The translations under genes and the position numbers were made by a program. From assembly GCF_901827175.1 (NCBI RefSeq), contig NZ_LR594662.1, positions 4,092,001 through 4,156,000 of the forward strand: a stretch of DNA of 64,000 bases, given 5' to 3'. Shown here piece by piece: positions 45,353 through 55,011 of the stretch; position 1 is the first letter of the stretch, and each line of letters opens with the position of its first letter. The notes under the pieces were generated by a model. That model made no database searches and was not told where the DNA came from. It saw only the letters and a list, made by a program, of their open reading frames with translations. Source of the stretch: Variovorax sp. RA8 (GTDB lineage: Bacteria; Pseudomonadota; Gammaproteobacteria; Burkholderiales; Burkholderiaceae_C).

Positions 45353-45646
45353 GGGGGACTTTCCTCAGTGGGGCAGCCGCTGCACCGTGCACCGGCCTGC
45401 TGGAGAAGAAGTCTAGGAATCGCGACCCTGGCGCGCCGCTAAGAATTGCTTATGCAATCCCTCACGGAATCTTAAATTTCGCGTGCCGCGCGGCAGTCCC
45501 ACCATCCCGGCCGCCAGGAACAGTGGCAAGGCACGGGGCTGCACCCTAGGCAAGCCCGCCTAGAAGCGCCCCGGCGTCTTGCTGGGCGCCTGCCGGCTCG
45601 CTACCCTGGAGGCCGGGGGCGGGATGCTCCCGCCCGGGAGAGCGCC
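45353..45646. other. Divergent intergenic region between the hemerythrin-like and UspA genes
   Basis: This 294-bp stretch holds no gene. Around 45446-45480 it is AT-richer than its surroundings, with a small inverted repeat ATTGC-TTAT-GCAAT and TTAAATTTC. I looked for a TTGAT-N4-ATCAA FNR/ANR site and found none. GGGAG at about 45637 is the UspA ribosome-binding site. Confidence 0.6.
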
Positions 45647-46093
45647 ATGTATGAACGCATACTCGTCGCCACCGATGGTTCCGAGCTCTCGGAACTTGCC
45701 GTGACCGCCTCGATCGACCTCGCCCTGCTGATGAACGCGGAGCTGGTCGCCGTCAAGGTGGTCCACCACTACCCTACCGGCTACTTCGAAGGCTCACTGC
45801 TGGTAAGCCAGATGGAGGTCCAGCGCATGCAGGAACAGGCCGATGCCGAGGCCCAGCGCGTGGTCGACGCGGTCAAGGCCACGGCCGACGCCCGGGGCGT
45901 GAAGGGCACCCGCGCCGTGGTCATGAAATCGGAGCTGATCTCCGAGGCCATCATCGAAGCCGCGCGCGTCCACAAGAGCGACCTGATCGTGATGGCCTCG
46001 CATGGCCGCCGCGGCATCAAGCGGCTGCTGATGGGCAGCGAGACGCTGCATGTGCTGACGCATTCGCACACGCCGGTGCTAGTGCTGCGCTAG
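45647..46093 (+). CDS. Universal stress protein (UspA family)
   Basis: A 148-aa cytoplasmic stress protein. The start MYERILVATDGSELSELAV and the ATP-binding G-x2-G-x9-G(S/T) pattern in ASHGRRGIKRLLMGSET near 122-138 indicate the ATP-binding subclass. Typical induction is by starvation or low oxygen. It ends inside a long hairpin shared with the convergent gene. Confidence 0.93.
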   Translation: MYERILVATDGSELSELAVTASIDLALLMNAELVAVKVVHHYPTGYFEGSLLVSQMEVQRMQEQADAEAQRVVDAVKATADARGVKGTRAVVMKSELISEAIIEAARVHKSDLIVMASHGRRGIKRLLMGSETLHVLTHSHTPVLVLR

Positions 46094-46139
46094 ACAGCAT
46101 GGTCGCCGCCCCTCGGATAGGCGGCGACCATGATGTCTA
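46091..46139. terminator. Long perfect hairpin holding both convergent stop codons
   Basis: The arms 46091-46110 (TAGACAGCATGGTCGCCGCC) and 46120-46139 pair over 20 bp with one mismatch around a 9-base loop. The stem starts and ends with the TAG stops of the two convergent genes. There is no T-tract on either side, so it is not a classic intrinsic terminator, but it should block read-through or stabilise 3' ends. Confidence 0.75.
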
Positions 46140-47108
46140 GGGTTTGCCGGCATCACGCCGCCGGTCGCTGCGCTTGTGCTCGAGGTAGGTCGCGAGATCG
46201 ATCTCGTGCAGTTGCGCGGGGTACTGCTCGATCTGCTCGAACCAGCGATGCAGCCGCTTTTCGGCGCGCTCCGGCGGCGGTGTGCCGAGGCCGGCCAGGT
46301 AGGCATCCAGCGTGAGGAAGTAGCGCATTGAGTTGCGCTCCACCAGCCCGCGCAGGCCGCGGATGTAGTCGGGCTCGCCGGTCGGCGTCTTGCCGATCAC
46401 GGTGAAGCCCCTCTTGTGACTGCCGAAGGTTGCGAGGTAGGCCATGGTCGCCAGCCGCGCAACCATGTGGTGGTCGTAGGCGTAGCCGAAATGCAGGAAG
46501 GTCTGGCGCTCGCCGAGCGGCACGGCCTCCAGCGTCACCCGGTAGTTGCTGGTGCCCAGCGGACCGCTCTCGGCCGACAGCCTGACCTCCAGGTAGTCGC
46601 GCGAGCTGCTCGCAACGCGATGCACGAAGGACAGCTCGAAGGCCTGCTCCACCGGTTTGTCGTAGCGTGGCACCACGCTGAGCGTGAGGGTCTCGCCCTC
46701 TGGCTGCCGGCTCACTGGAGTACCTTCGCCTTCGGCTGCGGTGCTGTTCGCCTTCGGAGCGGCCGTGCGGCTCACGCGGCAGCGGCGGTTGTTGATGTGC
46801 AGCAGCAGCATCTCGCACCACTGCGTGCCATCGGCGAGCGCGACGCGCACCTGTTCCAGCGAGTGGTCGACCACCGCATAGACATCGCCCTGGAGCCCGC
46901 TATCCGTCTCGGCCGAGTCCAGGTGCACCGGCCGGCGCAACGGGCTGCTGGCGAGCTGGCCGGCCAGCTTGCGGTGCTGCTCGCGCAGGGCCACGGCCGA
47001 GCCGGGGTCCGGCGGGGCGGCCTCGGCGCCGAGCGCGCAGGCCGCGAGCAACAGGCCCAGGCCCATGCGAGCCGCGAGGCGCAGGCAATGGGCTGGGTGC
47101 GGGTTCAT
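46137..47108 (-). CDS. Probable exported lipoprotein of unknown function, 323 aa
   Basis: The N-terminus MNPHPAHCLRLAARMGLGLL followed by LAACALGAEA is a signal sequence with a lipobox-like LAAC, or a Sec peptide cleaved after AEA. The mature part has no motif I recognise. It contains conserved-looking stretches LQGDVYAVVDHSLEQVRVAL near 80, TLEAVPLGERQTFLHFGYAY near 205 and GFTVIGKTPTGEPDYIRGLR near 245. This suggests an envelope protein with a lipid- or START-like beta fold, but that is a guess. It ends in the hairpin shared with the UspA gene. Confidence 0.65.
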   Translation of the reverse strand: MNPHPAHCLRLAARMGLGLLLAACALGAEAAPPDPGSAVALREQHRKLAGQLASSPLRRPVHLDSAETDSGLQGDVYAVVDHSLEQVRVALADGTQWCEMLLLHINNRRCRVSRTAAPKANSTAAEGEGTPVSRQPEGETLTLSVVPRYDKPVEQAFELSFVHRVASSSRDYLEVRLSAESGPLGTSNYRVTLEAVPLGERQTFLHFGYAYDHHMVARLATMAYLATFGSHKRGFTVIGKTPTGEPDYIRGLRGLVERNSMRYFLTLDAYLAGLGTPPPERAEKRLHRWFEQIEQYPAQLHEIDLATYLEHKRSDRRRDAGKP

Positions 47109-47165
47109 GCACCACACCATACAGCCAGCGCCCAAACGCCGCCCGAACGATCCCGGCGGACGCGC

Positions 47166-49499
47166 TCAGCGGCCCTTGCGCGCCGGCTTGGCGCGGCCGC
47201 CGCCGGTCTCGCGCGGCGGCAGGCCGGTGTGCTGCGTGAGGATGCGGCCCTTGGCAGGCTGGACCGGCTGCAAGGCCACCGGCGTCGAGTTCTTGCGCCG
47301 CGCGCTCTGGTAGCTGCCGTCGGTCAGAGGCTGGTAGGTCGGGATCAGGTGGTGCTTGCCGTTGCCGATCAGGTCGGCACGGCCCATCTTCTTGAGGGCT
47401 TCGCGCAGCAGCGGCCAGTTGTTGGCGTCGTGGTAGCGCAGGAAGGCCTTGTGCAGGCGGCGGCGCTTGTCGCCGCGCACGATGTCGACCGTCTCGCTCT
47501 CGCGTGTGATCTTGCGCAGCGGGTTCTTGTTGGTGTGGTACATCGCCGTGGCGGTAGCCATGGGCGAAGGGTAGAAGGTCTGGACCTGGTCGGCGCGGAA
47601 GCCGTTCCTCTTGAGCCAGAGCGCGAGGTTCATCATGTCCTCGTCACTGGTGCCTGGATGGGCGGCGATGAAGTACGGGATCAAGTACTGCTTCTTGCCC
47701 GCTTCCGCGCTGAACTTCTCGAACATCTGCTTGAAGCGGTCGTAGCTGCCGATGCCGGGCTTCATCATCTTGGTGAGCGGACCCTGCTCGGTGTGCTCGG
47801 GCGCGATCTTGAGGTAGCCGCCCACGTGGTGCTGCACCAGTTCCTTCACGTACTCGGGCGACTGCACCGCCAGGTCGTACCGCAGGCCGGAGCCGATCAG
47901 GATCTTCTTGATGCCCTTCAGGGCACGCGCACGCCGGTAGATCTTGATCAGCGGATCGTGGCTGGTGTTGAGGTTCGGGCAGATGCCGGGGTACACGCAG
48001 CTGGGCTTGCGGCACGCGGCCTCGATCTCCGGGCTCTTGCAGCCGATGCGGTACATGTTGGCGGTGGGGCCGCCGAGGTCCGAGATGGTGCCGGTGAAGC
48101 CCTTGACGCCGTCGCGGATGGCCTCGACCTCCTTGATGATCGAGTCCTCCGAGCGGCTCTGGATGATGCGGCCCTCGTGCTCGGTGATGGAGCAGAAGGT
48201 GCAGCCGCCGAAGCAGCCGCGCATGATGTTCACGCTGAAGCGGATCATCTCCCAGGCCGGGATCTTGGTGGCGCCATCGTGGCTGCCGTGCTCGTCGGCG
48301 TAGCGCGGGTGCGGGCTGCGCGCATAGGGCAGGTCGAACACGTGGTCCATCTCGGCGGTGGTGAGCGGGATGGGCGGCGGGTTGATCCAGACGTCGCGCG
48401 CGATTGCGCCCTCGCCGTGGGCCTGCACCAGGGCCCTGGCATTGCCGGGGTTGGTCTCCAGGTGGAGCACGCGGTTGGCGTGGGCATAGAGCACGGGGTC
48501 GGCACGCACCTGCTCGTACGAAGGCAGGCGGATCACCGAGCGCTCGCGCGGCGGGACCTTGACGCGCCCCTCGGGCTTTGCTCCCTCCCCCTCTGCCTTG
48601 CGCAAGCCGGGGTTGGGGATGAAATGGAGCGGCTTCGCCTCGGCCGTCGCAGCAACCGCCTGCGCTTCTTCTTCCTTCGCGCAAGTCGCTCCATTCGCCT
48701 TGGCCTGCTCCGACACCATCAGGTATGGGTTCACATGCGCCTCGACCCGCCCCGGCAAGTCCACGCTGGTCGAGTCGATCTCGAACCAGCCTGCGGGCGT
48801 CTCCCGCCGCACGAAGGCCGTGCCGCGCACGTCGGTGATCTGCTGCACGGGCTCGCGCGCCGCGAGGCGGTGCGCGATCTCGACGATGGCGCGCTCTGCA
48901 TTGCCGTACAGCAGCAGGTCGCACTTGGCGTCGACCACGATCGAGCGGCGGACCTTGTCCTGCCAGTAGTCGTAATGGGCGATGCGGCGCAGCGAGCCCT
49001 CGATGCCGCCGAGCACGATCGGCACGTCGTTCCAGGCTTCCTTGCATCGCTGCGAATACACGATGGCTGCCCGGTCGGGCCGCCGGCCGCCGACATCGCC
49101 GGGCGTGTAGGCGTCATCGCTGCGGATTTTCCGGTCCGCCGTGTAGCGGTTGATCATCGAGTCCATGTTGCCGGCGGTCACGCCGAAGAACAGGTTCGGC
49201 TTGCCCAGCGCCTTGAAGGGATCGGCGCTGTGCCAGTCGGGCTGCGCGATGATGCCCACGCGAAAGCCCTGCGCCTCCAGCATCCGGCCGATGACCGCCA
49301 TGCCGAAGCTGGGATGGTCGACATAGGCGTCGCCGGTGACGATCACGATGTCGCAGCTGTCCCAACCCAGCGCCTCCATCTCGGCGCGCGAAGTGGGCAG
49401 GAACCTGGCCGTGCCGAAACGGGCTGCCCAGTACTTGCGGTAGCTGGTCAGCGGCTTGGCGGCGCGCGCGAAAAAGGAGACGTCGACGGGGGCGTTCAT
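47166..49499 (-). CDS. YgiQ-family radical SAM protein
   Basis: A 777-aa radical S-adenosylmethionine protein of the YgiQ/UPF0313 family. The Fe-S motif is [19 protein letters not shown] near residue 415 (CxxxCxxC). The N-terminal domain ([20 protein letters not shown] near 50, [21 protein letters not shown] near 150) is the diagnostic UPF0313 start. [11 protein letters not shown] near 525 and [19 protein letters not shown] near 560 are also typical. The tail is Arg/Lys-rich. Substrate is unknown. ATG 49499 is used; the open frame extends upstream but only as noise. Confidence 0.92.
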   Translation of the reverse strand: MNAPVDVSFFARAAKPLTSYRKYWAARFGTARFLPTSRAEMEALGWDSCDIVIVTGDAYVDHPSFGMAVIGRMLEAQGFRVGIIAQPDWHSADPFKALGKPNLFFGVTAGNMDSMINRYTADRKIRSDDAYTPGDVGGRRPDRAAIVYSQRCKEAWNDVPIVLGGIEGSLRRIAHYDYWQDKVRRSIVVDAKCDLLLYGNAERAIVEIAHRLAAREPVQQITDVRGTAFVRRETPAGWFEIDSTSVDLPGRVEAHVNPYLMVSEQAKANGATCAKEEEAQAVAATAEAKPLHFIPNPGLRKAEGEGAKPEGRVKVPPRERSVIRLPSYEQVRADPVLYAHANRVLHLETNPGNARALVQAHGEGAIARDVWINPPPIPLTTAEMDHVFDLPYARSPHPRYADEHGSHDGATKIPAWEMIRFSVNIMRGCFGGCTFCSITEHEGRIIQSRSEDSIIKEVEAIRDGVKGFTGTISDLGGPTANMYRIGCKSPEIEAACRKPSCVYPGICPNLNTSHDPLIKIYRRARALKGIKKILIGSGLRYDLAVQSPEYVKELVQHHVGGYLKIAPEHTEQGPLTKMMKPGIGSYDRFKQMFEKFSAEAGKKQYLIPYFIAAHPGTSDEDMMNLALWLKRNGFRADQVQTFYPSPMATATAMYHTNKNPLRKITRESETVDIVRGDKRRRLHKAFLRYHDANNWPLLREALKKMGRADLIGNGKHHLIPTYQPLTDGSYQSARRKNSTPVALQPVQPAKGRILTQHTGLPPRETGGGRAKPARKGR

Positions 49500-49636
49500 G
49501 TGGGAGGAAGCGGCAGGCAGGCCGCGGTGGCCCGGTTTCGGGCAACCCGTGATTTTACGGGCTCGGGCTTGCCGTGCCCACCGAAAGGCCATGTCGCGCG
49601 AGCGGAGGGCATGCCGCAGTTACTTGCCTGAGTCAA

Positions 49637-49648
49637 TCAATCGATTGA
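49637..49648. promoter_or_regulatory. Perfect 12-bp palindrome at the start of the MarR-GNAT gene
   Basis: TCAATCGATTGA is a perfect palindrome within a larger GTCAATC...GATTGAC inverted repeat (49632-49649). It ends 2 bp before the first candidate ATG, a place where a MarR dimer could block expression of its own gene. Confidence 0.6.
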
Positions 49649-49650
49649 CA

Positions 49651-50619
49651 ATGGCATTCATGTCCGCCGAATCCCCCGCCTTGCCAGACGTCGCCGCCGT
49701 CAAGGCCGTGCGCCAGTTCAACCGCTTCTACACCCGCCGCATCGGCGCGCTCGACCCCTACCTGGGCAGCGACATGTCGCTCACCGACGTGCGGGTGCTC
49801 TACGAGCTGGCGCACTGCGAGCAGGCCGTGGCCAGCGAGATCGCGAAGGACCTGGGCCTGGACGGCGGCTACCTCAGCCGCATCCTGCGCCGCTTCGAGG
49901 GCGCCGGCTGGCTCGCGCGCGAGACGCATCCACGCGATGCGCGCCAGAGCCTGCTGCGCCTGACCGAGGCGGGCCACGCCGCCTTCGCCCCGCTGCAGCA
50001 GAAATCGCGTGACGAGGCCCATGCCCTGCTCGCTTCGCTTACGGCGCCACAGCAGCGCCGGTTGATCGATGCGATGCACACGGTGCAGGCGCTGATCGAG
50101 CCCGAAGCCAGCGCGCCAGCCAAGCCGCGCACCGCGGTGCTGCGCGACCCGCAGCCGGGCGATATCGGCTGGGTGGTGCAGCAGCACGGCGAGCTCTACG
50201 CCCGCGAGTACGGCTGGAACAGCGAGTTCGAGGCGCTGGTGGCCGAGATTGCCGGCGAGTTCCTGCGCAAGTTCCAGCCCGAATGGGAGCATTGCTGGAT
50301 CGCCGAGCTCGACGGCGAGCGCGTGGGCGCCGTGTTCCTGGTGCGCAAGTCAGCCACCGTGGCACAGCTGCGCCTCTTGATCCTGACGCCGCAGGCGCGC
50401 GGGCTGGGCCTGGGCGCGCGGCTGACCGACGAATGCATTGCCTTCGCGCGCCGCAAGGGCTACAGGAAGATGGTGCTGTGGACCAACAGCTGCCTGCTGG
50501 CCGCGCGCCACATCTACGCGATGCGCGGTTTCGAGCTGGTCAAGTCCGAGCCCTACGAGGGCTTCGGCCAGCAACTGGTGGGCGAAACCTGGGAACTCAG
50601 GCTCACTCGCCAAAATTGA
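49651..50619 (+). CDS. MarR-type regulator fused to a GNAT acetyltransferase
   Basis: A 322-aa two-domain protein. Residues ~15-155 are a MarR winged helix (LTDVRVLYELAHCEQAVASE, GLDGGYLSRILRRFEGAGWL). Residues ~170-320 are a GNAT domain, with HCWIAELDGERVGAVFLVRK and LGARLTDECIAFARRKGYRK, and the acetyl-CoA site ILTPQARGLGLGARL near 255. This bifunctional architecture is known; targets are not. ATG 49660 is an alternative start three codons later. The palindrome just upstream suggests autoregulation. Confidence 0.9.
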   Translation: MAFMSAESPALPDVAAVKAVRQFNRFYTRRIGALDPYLGSDMSLTDVRVLYELAHCEQAVASEIAKDLGLDGGYLSRILRRFEGAGWLARETHPRDARQSLLRLTEAGHAAFAPLQQKSRDEAHALLASLTAPQQRRLIDAMHTVQALIEPEASAPAKPRTAVLRDPQPGDIGWVVQQHGELYAREYGWNSEFEALVAEIAGEFLRKFQPEWEHCWIAELDGERVGAVFLVRKSATVAQLRLLILTPQARGLGLGARLTDECIAFARRKGYRKMVLWTNSCLLAARHIYAMRGFELVKSEPYEGFGQQLVGETWELRLTRQN

Positions 50620-50721
50620 TACACATTGATACGCGCCCGATAGGCCCGCGCGGCACGTCACCGCAGCGCAAAGGGCCGGTCCCCCCAAGAACACAGACAC
50701 GAGCACTGAGCGCTCGCCCGC

Positions 50722-51504
50722 CTACTGCATGAACCAGCCATGGCTCACCACCAGGGATTGCCCGGTGAGCGCATTGGTCGGGAAGGCGGCAAACAGCAGC
50801 GCCACGCGCGCGACGTCGTCCGTGGTGGTGAACTCGCCGTCCACCGTCTCCTTGAGCATCACGTTCTTGATCACCTGCTCCTCGGTGATGCCCAGGGTCC
50901 TGGCCTGCTCCGGGATCTGCTTCTCGACCAGTGGCGTACGCACGAAGCCGGGGCAGATCACGTTGGCGCGCACGCCATGCTTCGCGCCCTCCTTCGCCAC
51001 CGTCTTGGCCAGCCCGATCAGGCCGTGCTTGGCCGTGACATAGGGCGCCTTCAGCAGCGAGGCCTCCTTGGAGCGCACCGAGCCCATGTAGATCACGCTG
51101 CCGCCGCGGCCCTGCGCGTACATGTGCCTGAGGCAGGCCTTGGTGGTGAGGAAGGCGCCGTCGAGATGGATGGCCAGCATCTTCTTCCAGTCGGCAAAGC
51201 TGAACTCCTCGACCGGGTGCACGATCTGGATGCCGGCATTGCTGATCAGAATGTCGATGCCGCCGAAGGCCTTGGCGGCTTCCTCGACGGCCGCGTCGAC
51301 CTGCTCTTCGCTGGTGACGTCGACGCCGACGCCGATGGCCTGCGCGCCGCTTTCCTCGAGCTCGGCGGCGGTGGCGTCGGCCGCCTGCTTGTTGAGATCG
51401 GCGATCACGACCTTGGCGCCTTCCTGCGCGAACAGGAGGGCGATTTCCTTGCCGATGCCGCTGGCCGAACCGGTGATGAAGGCGACCTTGTCCTTGAGTT
51501 GCAT
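50722..51504 (-). CDS. bdhA: 3-hydroxybutyrate dehydrogenase
   Basis: An SDR of 260 aa oxidising 3-hydroxybutyrate to acetoacetate with NAD, part of polyhydroxybutyrate breakdown. [19 protein letters not shown] near 11 is the nucleotide fold, [14 protein letters not shown] near 37, [14 protein letters not shown] near 90 and [19 protein letters not shown] near 155 carries the catalytic Tyr-x3-Lys. The segment HPVEEF and the C-terminal [11 protein letters not shown] are typical of bacterial 3-hydroxybutyrate dehydrogenases. AAGGA precedes ATG 51504. A patatin gene lies upstream on the same strand, often seen in PHB loci. Confidence 0.9.
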   Translation of the reverse strand: MQLKDKVAFITGSASGIGKEIALLFAQEGAKVVIADLNKQAADATAAELEESGAQAIGVGVDVTSEEQVDAAVEEAAKAFGGIDILISNAGIQIVHPVEEFSFADWKKMLAIHLDGAFLTTKACLRHMYAQGRGGSVIYMGSVRSKEASLLKAPYVTAKHGLIGLAKTVAKEGAKHGVRANVICPGFVRTPLVEKQIPEQARTLGITEEQVIKNVMLKETVDGEFTTTDDVARVALLFAAFPTNALTGQSLVVSHGWFMQ

Positions 51505-51607
51505 GGGATGTCCTTGGGGTGAAGGTTGGAAGGATGATGACGCGTGCAAGCCGCGTGCCGGTGACAGAGCCTGGCGCAGAAGTCTTTGGCCAGCCTGACC
51601 AGCCGCG

Positions 51608-52843
51608 TCAGCGCACCGCGGCCGCGGCTGCGGCGGCCGGGGCGGCCGGTATCTTCATCGGATGGCGAACGCGTCGTTGCTGGGGTTCGGCGAGGTCGAA
51701 GGTGGTGACGCCGTTGGCCTGCGCGGCGGCGCGCAGCCAATCCGGGTGCTCCAGCGTGTTGCAGATGTCGCGCATGCCGGCTTCCCAGTGCTCGTCGACC
51801 GAGGCGCGCGAGAACTCGTAGTCCTTGGAGTCGAGCTCGTAGGGCTTGTCACGGTAGATCAGGTGCACGATCTCGATCGGCTGGTGCGTGAGCTGCGCGC
51901 ACACCGCGGCAACGCTGGGATCCTTGCGCAGCGCGGCCGGCAGCTTGGCGATCAGGTCGGCCACCGCCTGCTGCAGGTTCATGTTCGAGGCCAGCGCGTC
52001 GGTGTTCATGCGAGTGCGGCTCGAGTAGGTGATGTCCTTCTGCCGCTCCAGGGTCTCGGCCAGGGTGCGCGGCATGGCGCCCCGGGCGCTGAACAGGTCC
52101 ACCTGCAGCACCATGAGCGACTCCGTGCGCGGATGGGTGTCGAGCACGTACTGCAGCGGCGTGTTGGAGACGATGCCGCCGTCCCAGTAGTCCTCCCCGT
52201 CGATGTGCACCGGCTCGAAGCCGGGCGGCAGGGCGCCGCTGGCCATGATGTGCTCGGGGCCGATGCGCTGCCGGGTGTTGTCGAAGTAGACCGAATTGCC
52301 GCTGCGCACATTGACCGCGCCCACGCTCAAGCGGATGTCGCAGTCGTTGATGCGATCGAAGTCCACCAGGCGCTCGAGCGTGGACTTCAGGGGCGAGGTG
52401 TCGTAGTAGCTCAGCACCGGTGCCGCGCCGCCGAGCAACAGCGTCGGGTCGCGCCGCGGCGTGAAGAAGCCCGGCACGCCGAACATCGCCGTCGAATTGG
52501 CACTCCACCGGTTGAAGAGCGCGCGGTCGCTCCACCCCGGCGGCAGCCGTTGCGCCGGGCCCGAGGAAACGAGGTCCCAGAACTCGCGCAGGCGCGCCAC
52601 GCGCAGGTCGGGCGGGTTGCCGGCGATCAGGGCGGCGTTGATTGCGCCGATCGAAACACCGGCCACCCAGTCCAGCGCCTTGTGCTTTTCGTACACGCCG
52701 GCATAGACGCCGGCCTGGTAGGCGCCGAGGGCGCCGCCGCCCTGCAGCACAAGCGCCTTCTTGGCGGCCGTGATGTCGACGCGGGGGATGGAGCGACGGG
52801 AGGCGGAACCGTTGGTTTTCTTGCTGGGCGTGATGGTGCGCAT
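51608..52843 (-). CDS. Patatin-like phospholipase
   Basis: A Ser-Asp dyad hydrolase of 411 aa. The oxyanion glycine motif is [17 protein letters not shown] near residue 30, the catalytic Ser is in [11 protein letters not shown] near 62 and the Asp in [15 protein letters not shown] near 215. A C-terminal domain of about 130 residues (DUF3734-like: [20 protein letters not shown]) follows. Neighbouring 3-hydroxybutyrate dehydrogenase suggests a link to PHB or lipid turnover. Start is ATG 52843; a GTG at 52861 is possible. Confidence 0.88.
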   Translation of the reverse strand: MRTITPSKKTNGSASRRSIPRVDITAAKKALVLQGGGALGAYQAGVYAGVYEKHKALDWVAGVSIGAINAALIAGNPPDLRVARLREFWDLVSSGPAQRLPPGWSDRALFNRWSANSTAMFGVPGFFTPRRDPTLLLGGAAPVLSYYDTSPLKSTLERLVDFDRINDCDIRLSVGAVNVRSGNSVYFDNTRQRIGPEHIMASGALPPGFEPVHIDGEDYWDGGIVSNTPLQYVLDTHPRTESLMVLQVDLFSARGAMPRTLAETLERQKDITYSSRTRMNTDALASNMNLQQAVADLIAKLPAALRKDPSVAAVCAQLTHQPIEIVHLIYRDKPYELDSKDYEFSRASVDEHWEAGMRDICNTLEHPDWLRAAAQANGVTTFDLAEPQQRRVRHPMKIPAAPAAAAAAAVR

Positions 52844-52909
52844 GGGCGGATTGGACACCACGCGCCGCCCCCGAAGTTCCTGCCAACGGACATCCGAAGC
52901 GCCGGCGGT

Positions 52910-53359
52910 CTACATCTTGGGCAGCAGTTGCCCCCGGATCTCGCCGTTCGGATTGGCCGCCGTATGGATGTTGGCGTACCACCGGCCGGCCATCAGGTCG
53001 GCGGCCTGGGCCGGGGTGAGCGTGGCCTGGCCCTCGATGGGACTTGCGGGATTCGCGAAGGGCAACACCACGCCCGCGTTCGCGCCGGCTGAAGCGGGGC
53101 CATGGAAATGGGCCGCTGTGGCCGGACCGCTCAGTCCGGTGTAGACGATCTTGTACTTGAGGACATTGGTGTCCTTGTTGAGCCAGGCCTCGGCCAGGCC
53201 GCTGCCGCGCGTCATGTTGGGCGGCACCTGGCTGGCCGCGTTCATGCTGCCGCTGAAGCTCGCCGTGTTGGACCTGGACATCATGCCGCAGCCCGCGAGA
53301 GCGGCGGTGGCCACGCCGGTCACGAGGGCGGCGCGCAAGAAGGTGGCAGTTCGGTTCAT
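52910..53359 (-). CDS. CHRD-domain lipoprotein
   Basis: An exported protein of 149 aa. The signal peptide ends with the lipobox LAGC near residue 23. The CHRD domain is clear: SFSGSMNAASQVPPNMTRGSG near 35, AHFHGPASAGANAGVVL near 85 and WYANIHTAANPNGEIRGQL near 128. The family is known from chordin; its role in bacteria is unclear. It stands alone. Confidence 0.88.
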   Translation of the reverse strand: MNRTATFLRAALVTGVATAALAGCGMMSRSNTASFSGSMNAASQVPPNMTRGSGLAEAWLNKDTNVLKYKIVYTGLSGPATAAHFHGPASAGANAGVVLPFANPASPIEGQATLTPAQAADLMAGRWYANIHTAANPNGEIRGQLLPKM

Positions 53360-53466
53360 GAGCGGATCTCCATAGTTGCGGGAGCAAACAGCATATGCAG
53401 CGCGGGATGCCGCGCGTGTCGGCCACGAGCCCGTTCTGAGCGACGGCCGATGGCATCATCGGACGC

Positions 53467-54018
53467 ATGACGACAGCTCCCCTGCCCTGCGCGCACGAGG
53501 TCGCCGCCTTCTGGCGCGACGCCGGTCCTTCCCACTGGTTCGCGAAGGACGAGGCCTTCGATGCCGAGTTCAAGACGCGCTTCGAAGCCGCGCATCACGC
53601 CGCCGCCACCGGCGCCCTCGATGCCTGGGCCAGCGAGGCCGAAGGCGCACTGGCGCTGCTGGTGTTGCTGGACCAGTTCCCGCGCAACGCCTGGCGCGGC
53701 AGCGCCCACATGTTCGCCACCGACGGCAAGGCGCGCGCGATTGCGCGCGCAGCCATCGAAGCCGGGCACGACCGGCAGGTCGACGATGTGCTGCGGCCCT
53801 TCTTCTACCTGCCGTTCATGCATTCGGAATCGCTGGCCGACCAGGAGCGATCGGTCGCGCTGAATGCTGCGCTGGATGCCGACACCCAGCGCTTCGCGGT
53901 GCTGCATCGCGACATCATCGCGCGCTTCGGACGCTTCCCGCACCGCAATCCGATGCTCGGGCGCGAGACCACGCCGCAGGAGCAGGCCTTCCTCGACCAG
54001 GGTGGCTTCGCGGGTTAG
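53467..54018 (+). CDS. DUF924-family protein
   Basis: A soluble helical protein of 183 aa. FWRDAGPSHWFAKDEAFDAE near residue 14, LVLLDQFPRNAWRG near 60 and FFYLPFMHSESLADQERS near 118 are the family signatures. TPR-like repeats are typical of DUF924; no function is assigned. A short 15-bp gap separates it from the convergent BrkB-like gene. Confidence 0.88.
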   Translation: MTTAPLPCAHEVAAFWRDAGPSHWFAKDEAFDAEFKTRFEAAHHAAATGALDAWASEAEGALALLVLLDQFPRNAWRGSAHMFATDGKARAIARAAIEAGHDRQVDDVLRPFFYLPFMHSESLADQERSVALNAALDADTQRFAVLHRDIIARFGRFPHRNPMLGRETTPQEQAFLDQGGFAG

Positions 54019-54033
54019 AGGGCCGTTGGCCGA

Positions 54034-54921
54034 TCAGCGCGTCGGGGTGGGCGGCGCATCGGGCCGCTCGACGTGGCGCAGCGACCCGAACTTGTGCGCG
54101 TACACCCAGGTGAACTCAGCCCCGAGCAGAAAAATCTGCGCCGAGTAGTAGACCCAGACCAGCACCACCACCAGCGACCCCGCGGCGCCGTAGCCCGAGG
54201 CCACGCTGCTCTTGCCGATGTACAGGCCGATCAGGTACTTGCCGATGGTGAACAGCAGCGCCGTGACCGCCGCGCCCACCCATACGTCGCGCCACTGCAC
54301 ACGCACGCGAGGCATGATCTTGTAGATCATGGCGAAACCCACGGTGATCATGACGAAGCTGAAGCAGAAGTCGACTGCCTGCCCCAGCAAGGCCCAGCGT
54401 CCGAAGACGGGCGCCCACCACTTGCCCAACGCCGCCAGCGCAGCGCTCGCCACCAGCGACACCATCAGCAGGAAGCCCAGGCCCATGATCATGCTGAAGG
54501 ACAGCAGCCGCACGCGCAGCAGGTTCAGCCAGCCGCTGCCGTCGCCTCGCGCCGGCGCGCGCCAGATGCGATCGAGCGCGTCCTGCAGTTCGCCGAACAC
54601 GGTGGTCGCGCCGACCACCAGCAGCACGATGCCGATCACGGTCGCGACGATGCCCTCCTTCGGCTTGTTGACGGATTCGAGCATGCCCTGCACCGCCCGC
54701 GCGCCCTGCTCCCCCATCAGACCGGAGAGCTGGACCATGATCTCGCCACGCGCGGCCTCCTGGCCGAAGACCAGGCCCGCCACGGAAATCACGATCAGGA
54801 GCAGGGGCGCCACGGAGAACACCGTGTAGTAGGCCAGGGCAGCGCCCATGCTCGGTGCGTAGTCGGCCTTCCACGAAAGGACTGCCTGCTTGAAAAGGTC
54901 GAAGAGCGTACGCGCCTGCAT
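54034..54921 (-). CDS. YihY/BrkB-family membrane protein
   Basis: An inner-membrane protein of 295 aa with six hydrophobic helices. MGAALAYYTVFSVAPLLLIV near residue 25 (the family motif) and GYGAAGSLVVVLVWVYYSAQ near 245 are diagnostic. It is sometimes labelled virulence factor BrkB or ribonuclease BN; neither function is certain. ATG 54921 gives MQARTLFDLFKQ. Divergent from the chromate transporter pair. Confidence 0.9.
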   Translation of the reverse strand: MQARTLFDLFKQAVLSWKADYAPSMGAALAYYTVFSVAPLLLIVISVAGLVFGQEAARGEIMVQLSGLMGEQGARAVQGMLESVNKPKEGIVATVIGIVLLVVGATTVFGELQDALDRIWRAPARGDGSGWLNLLRVRLLSFSMIMGLGFLLMVSLVASAALAALGKWWAPVFGRWALLGQAVDFCFSFVMITVGFAMIYKIMPRVRVQWRDVWVGAAVTALLFTIGKYLIGLYIGKSSVASGYGAAGSLVVVLVWVYYSAQIFLLGAEFTWVYAHKFGSLRHVERPDAPPTPTR

Positions 54922-55011
54922 GTCCGCGAGTGTCGCAGCATGCGCGCGCGAGCGCGCGCCGGCGCGTTTCTGAGGCGCGGCCGGACCGCGCTGCGACCAT
55001 AATCGCGTGCG

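Noticed and set aside
45353..45646. A possible FNR/ANR site controlling the hemerythrin and UspA genes
   Set aside because: Only ATTGC-TTAT-GCAAT is present; spacing and half-sites do not match TTGAT-N4-ATCAA.
46416..49631. A 1071-residue plus-strand open frame
   Set aside because: Lies antisense to the YgiQ-type gene and the lipoprotein-like gene, with shadow-like composition.
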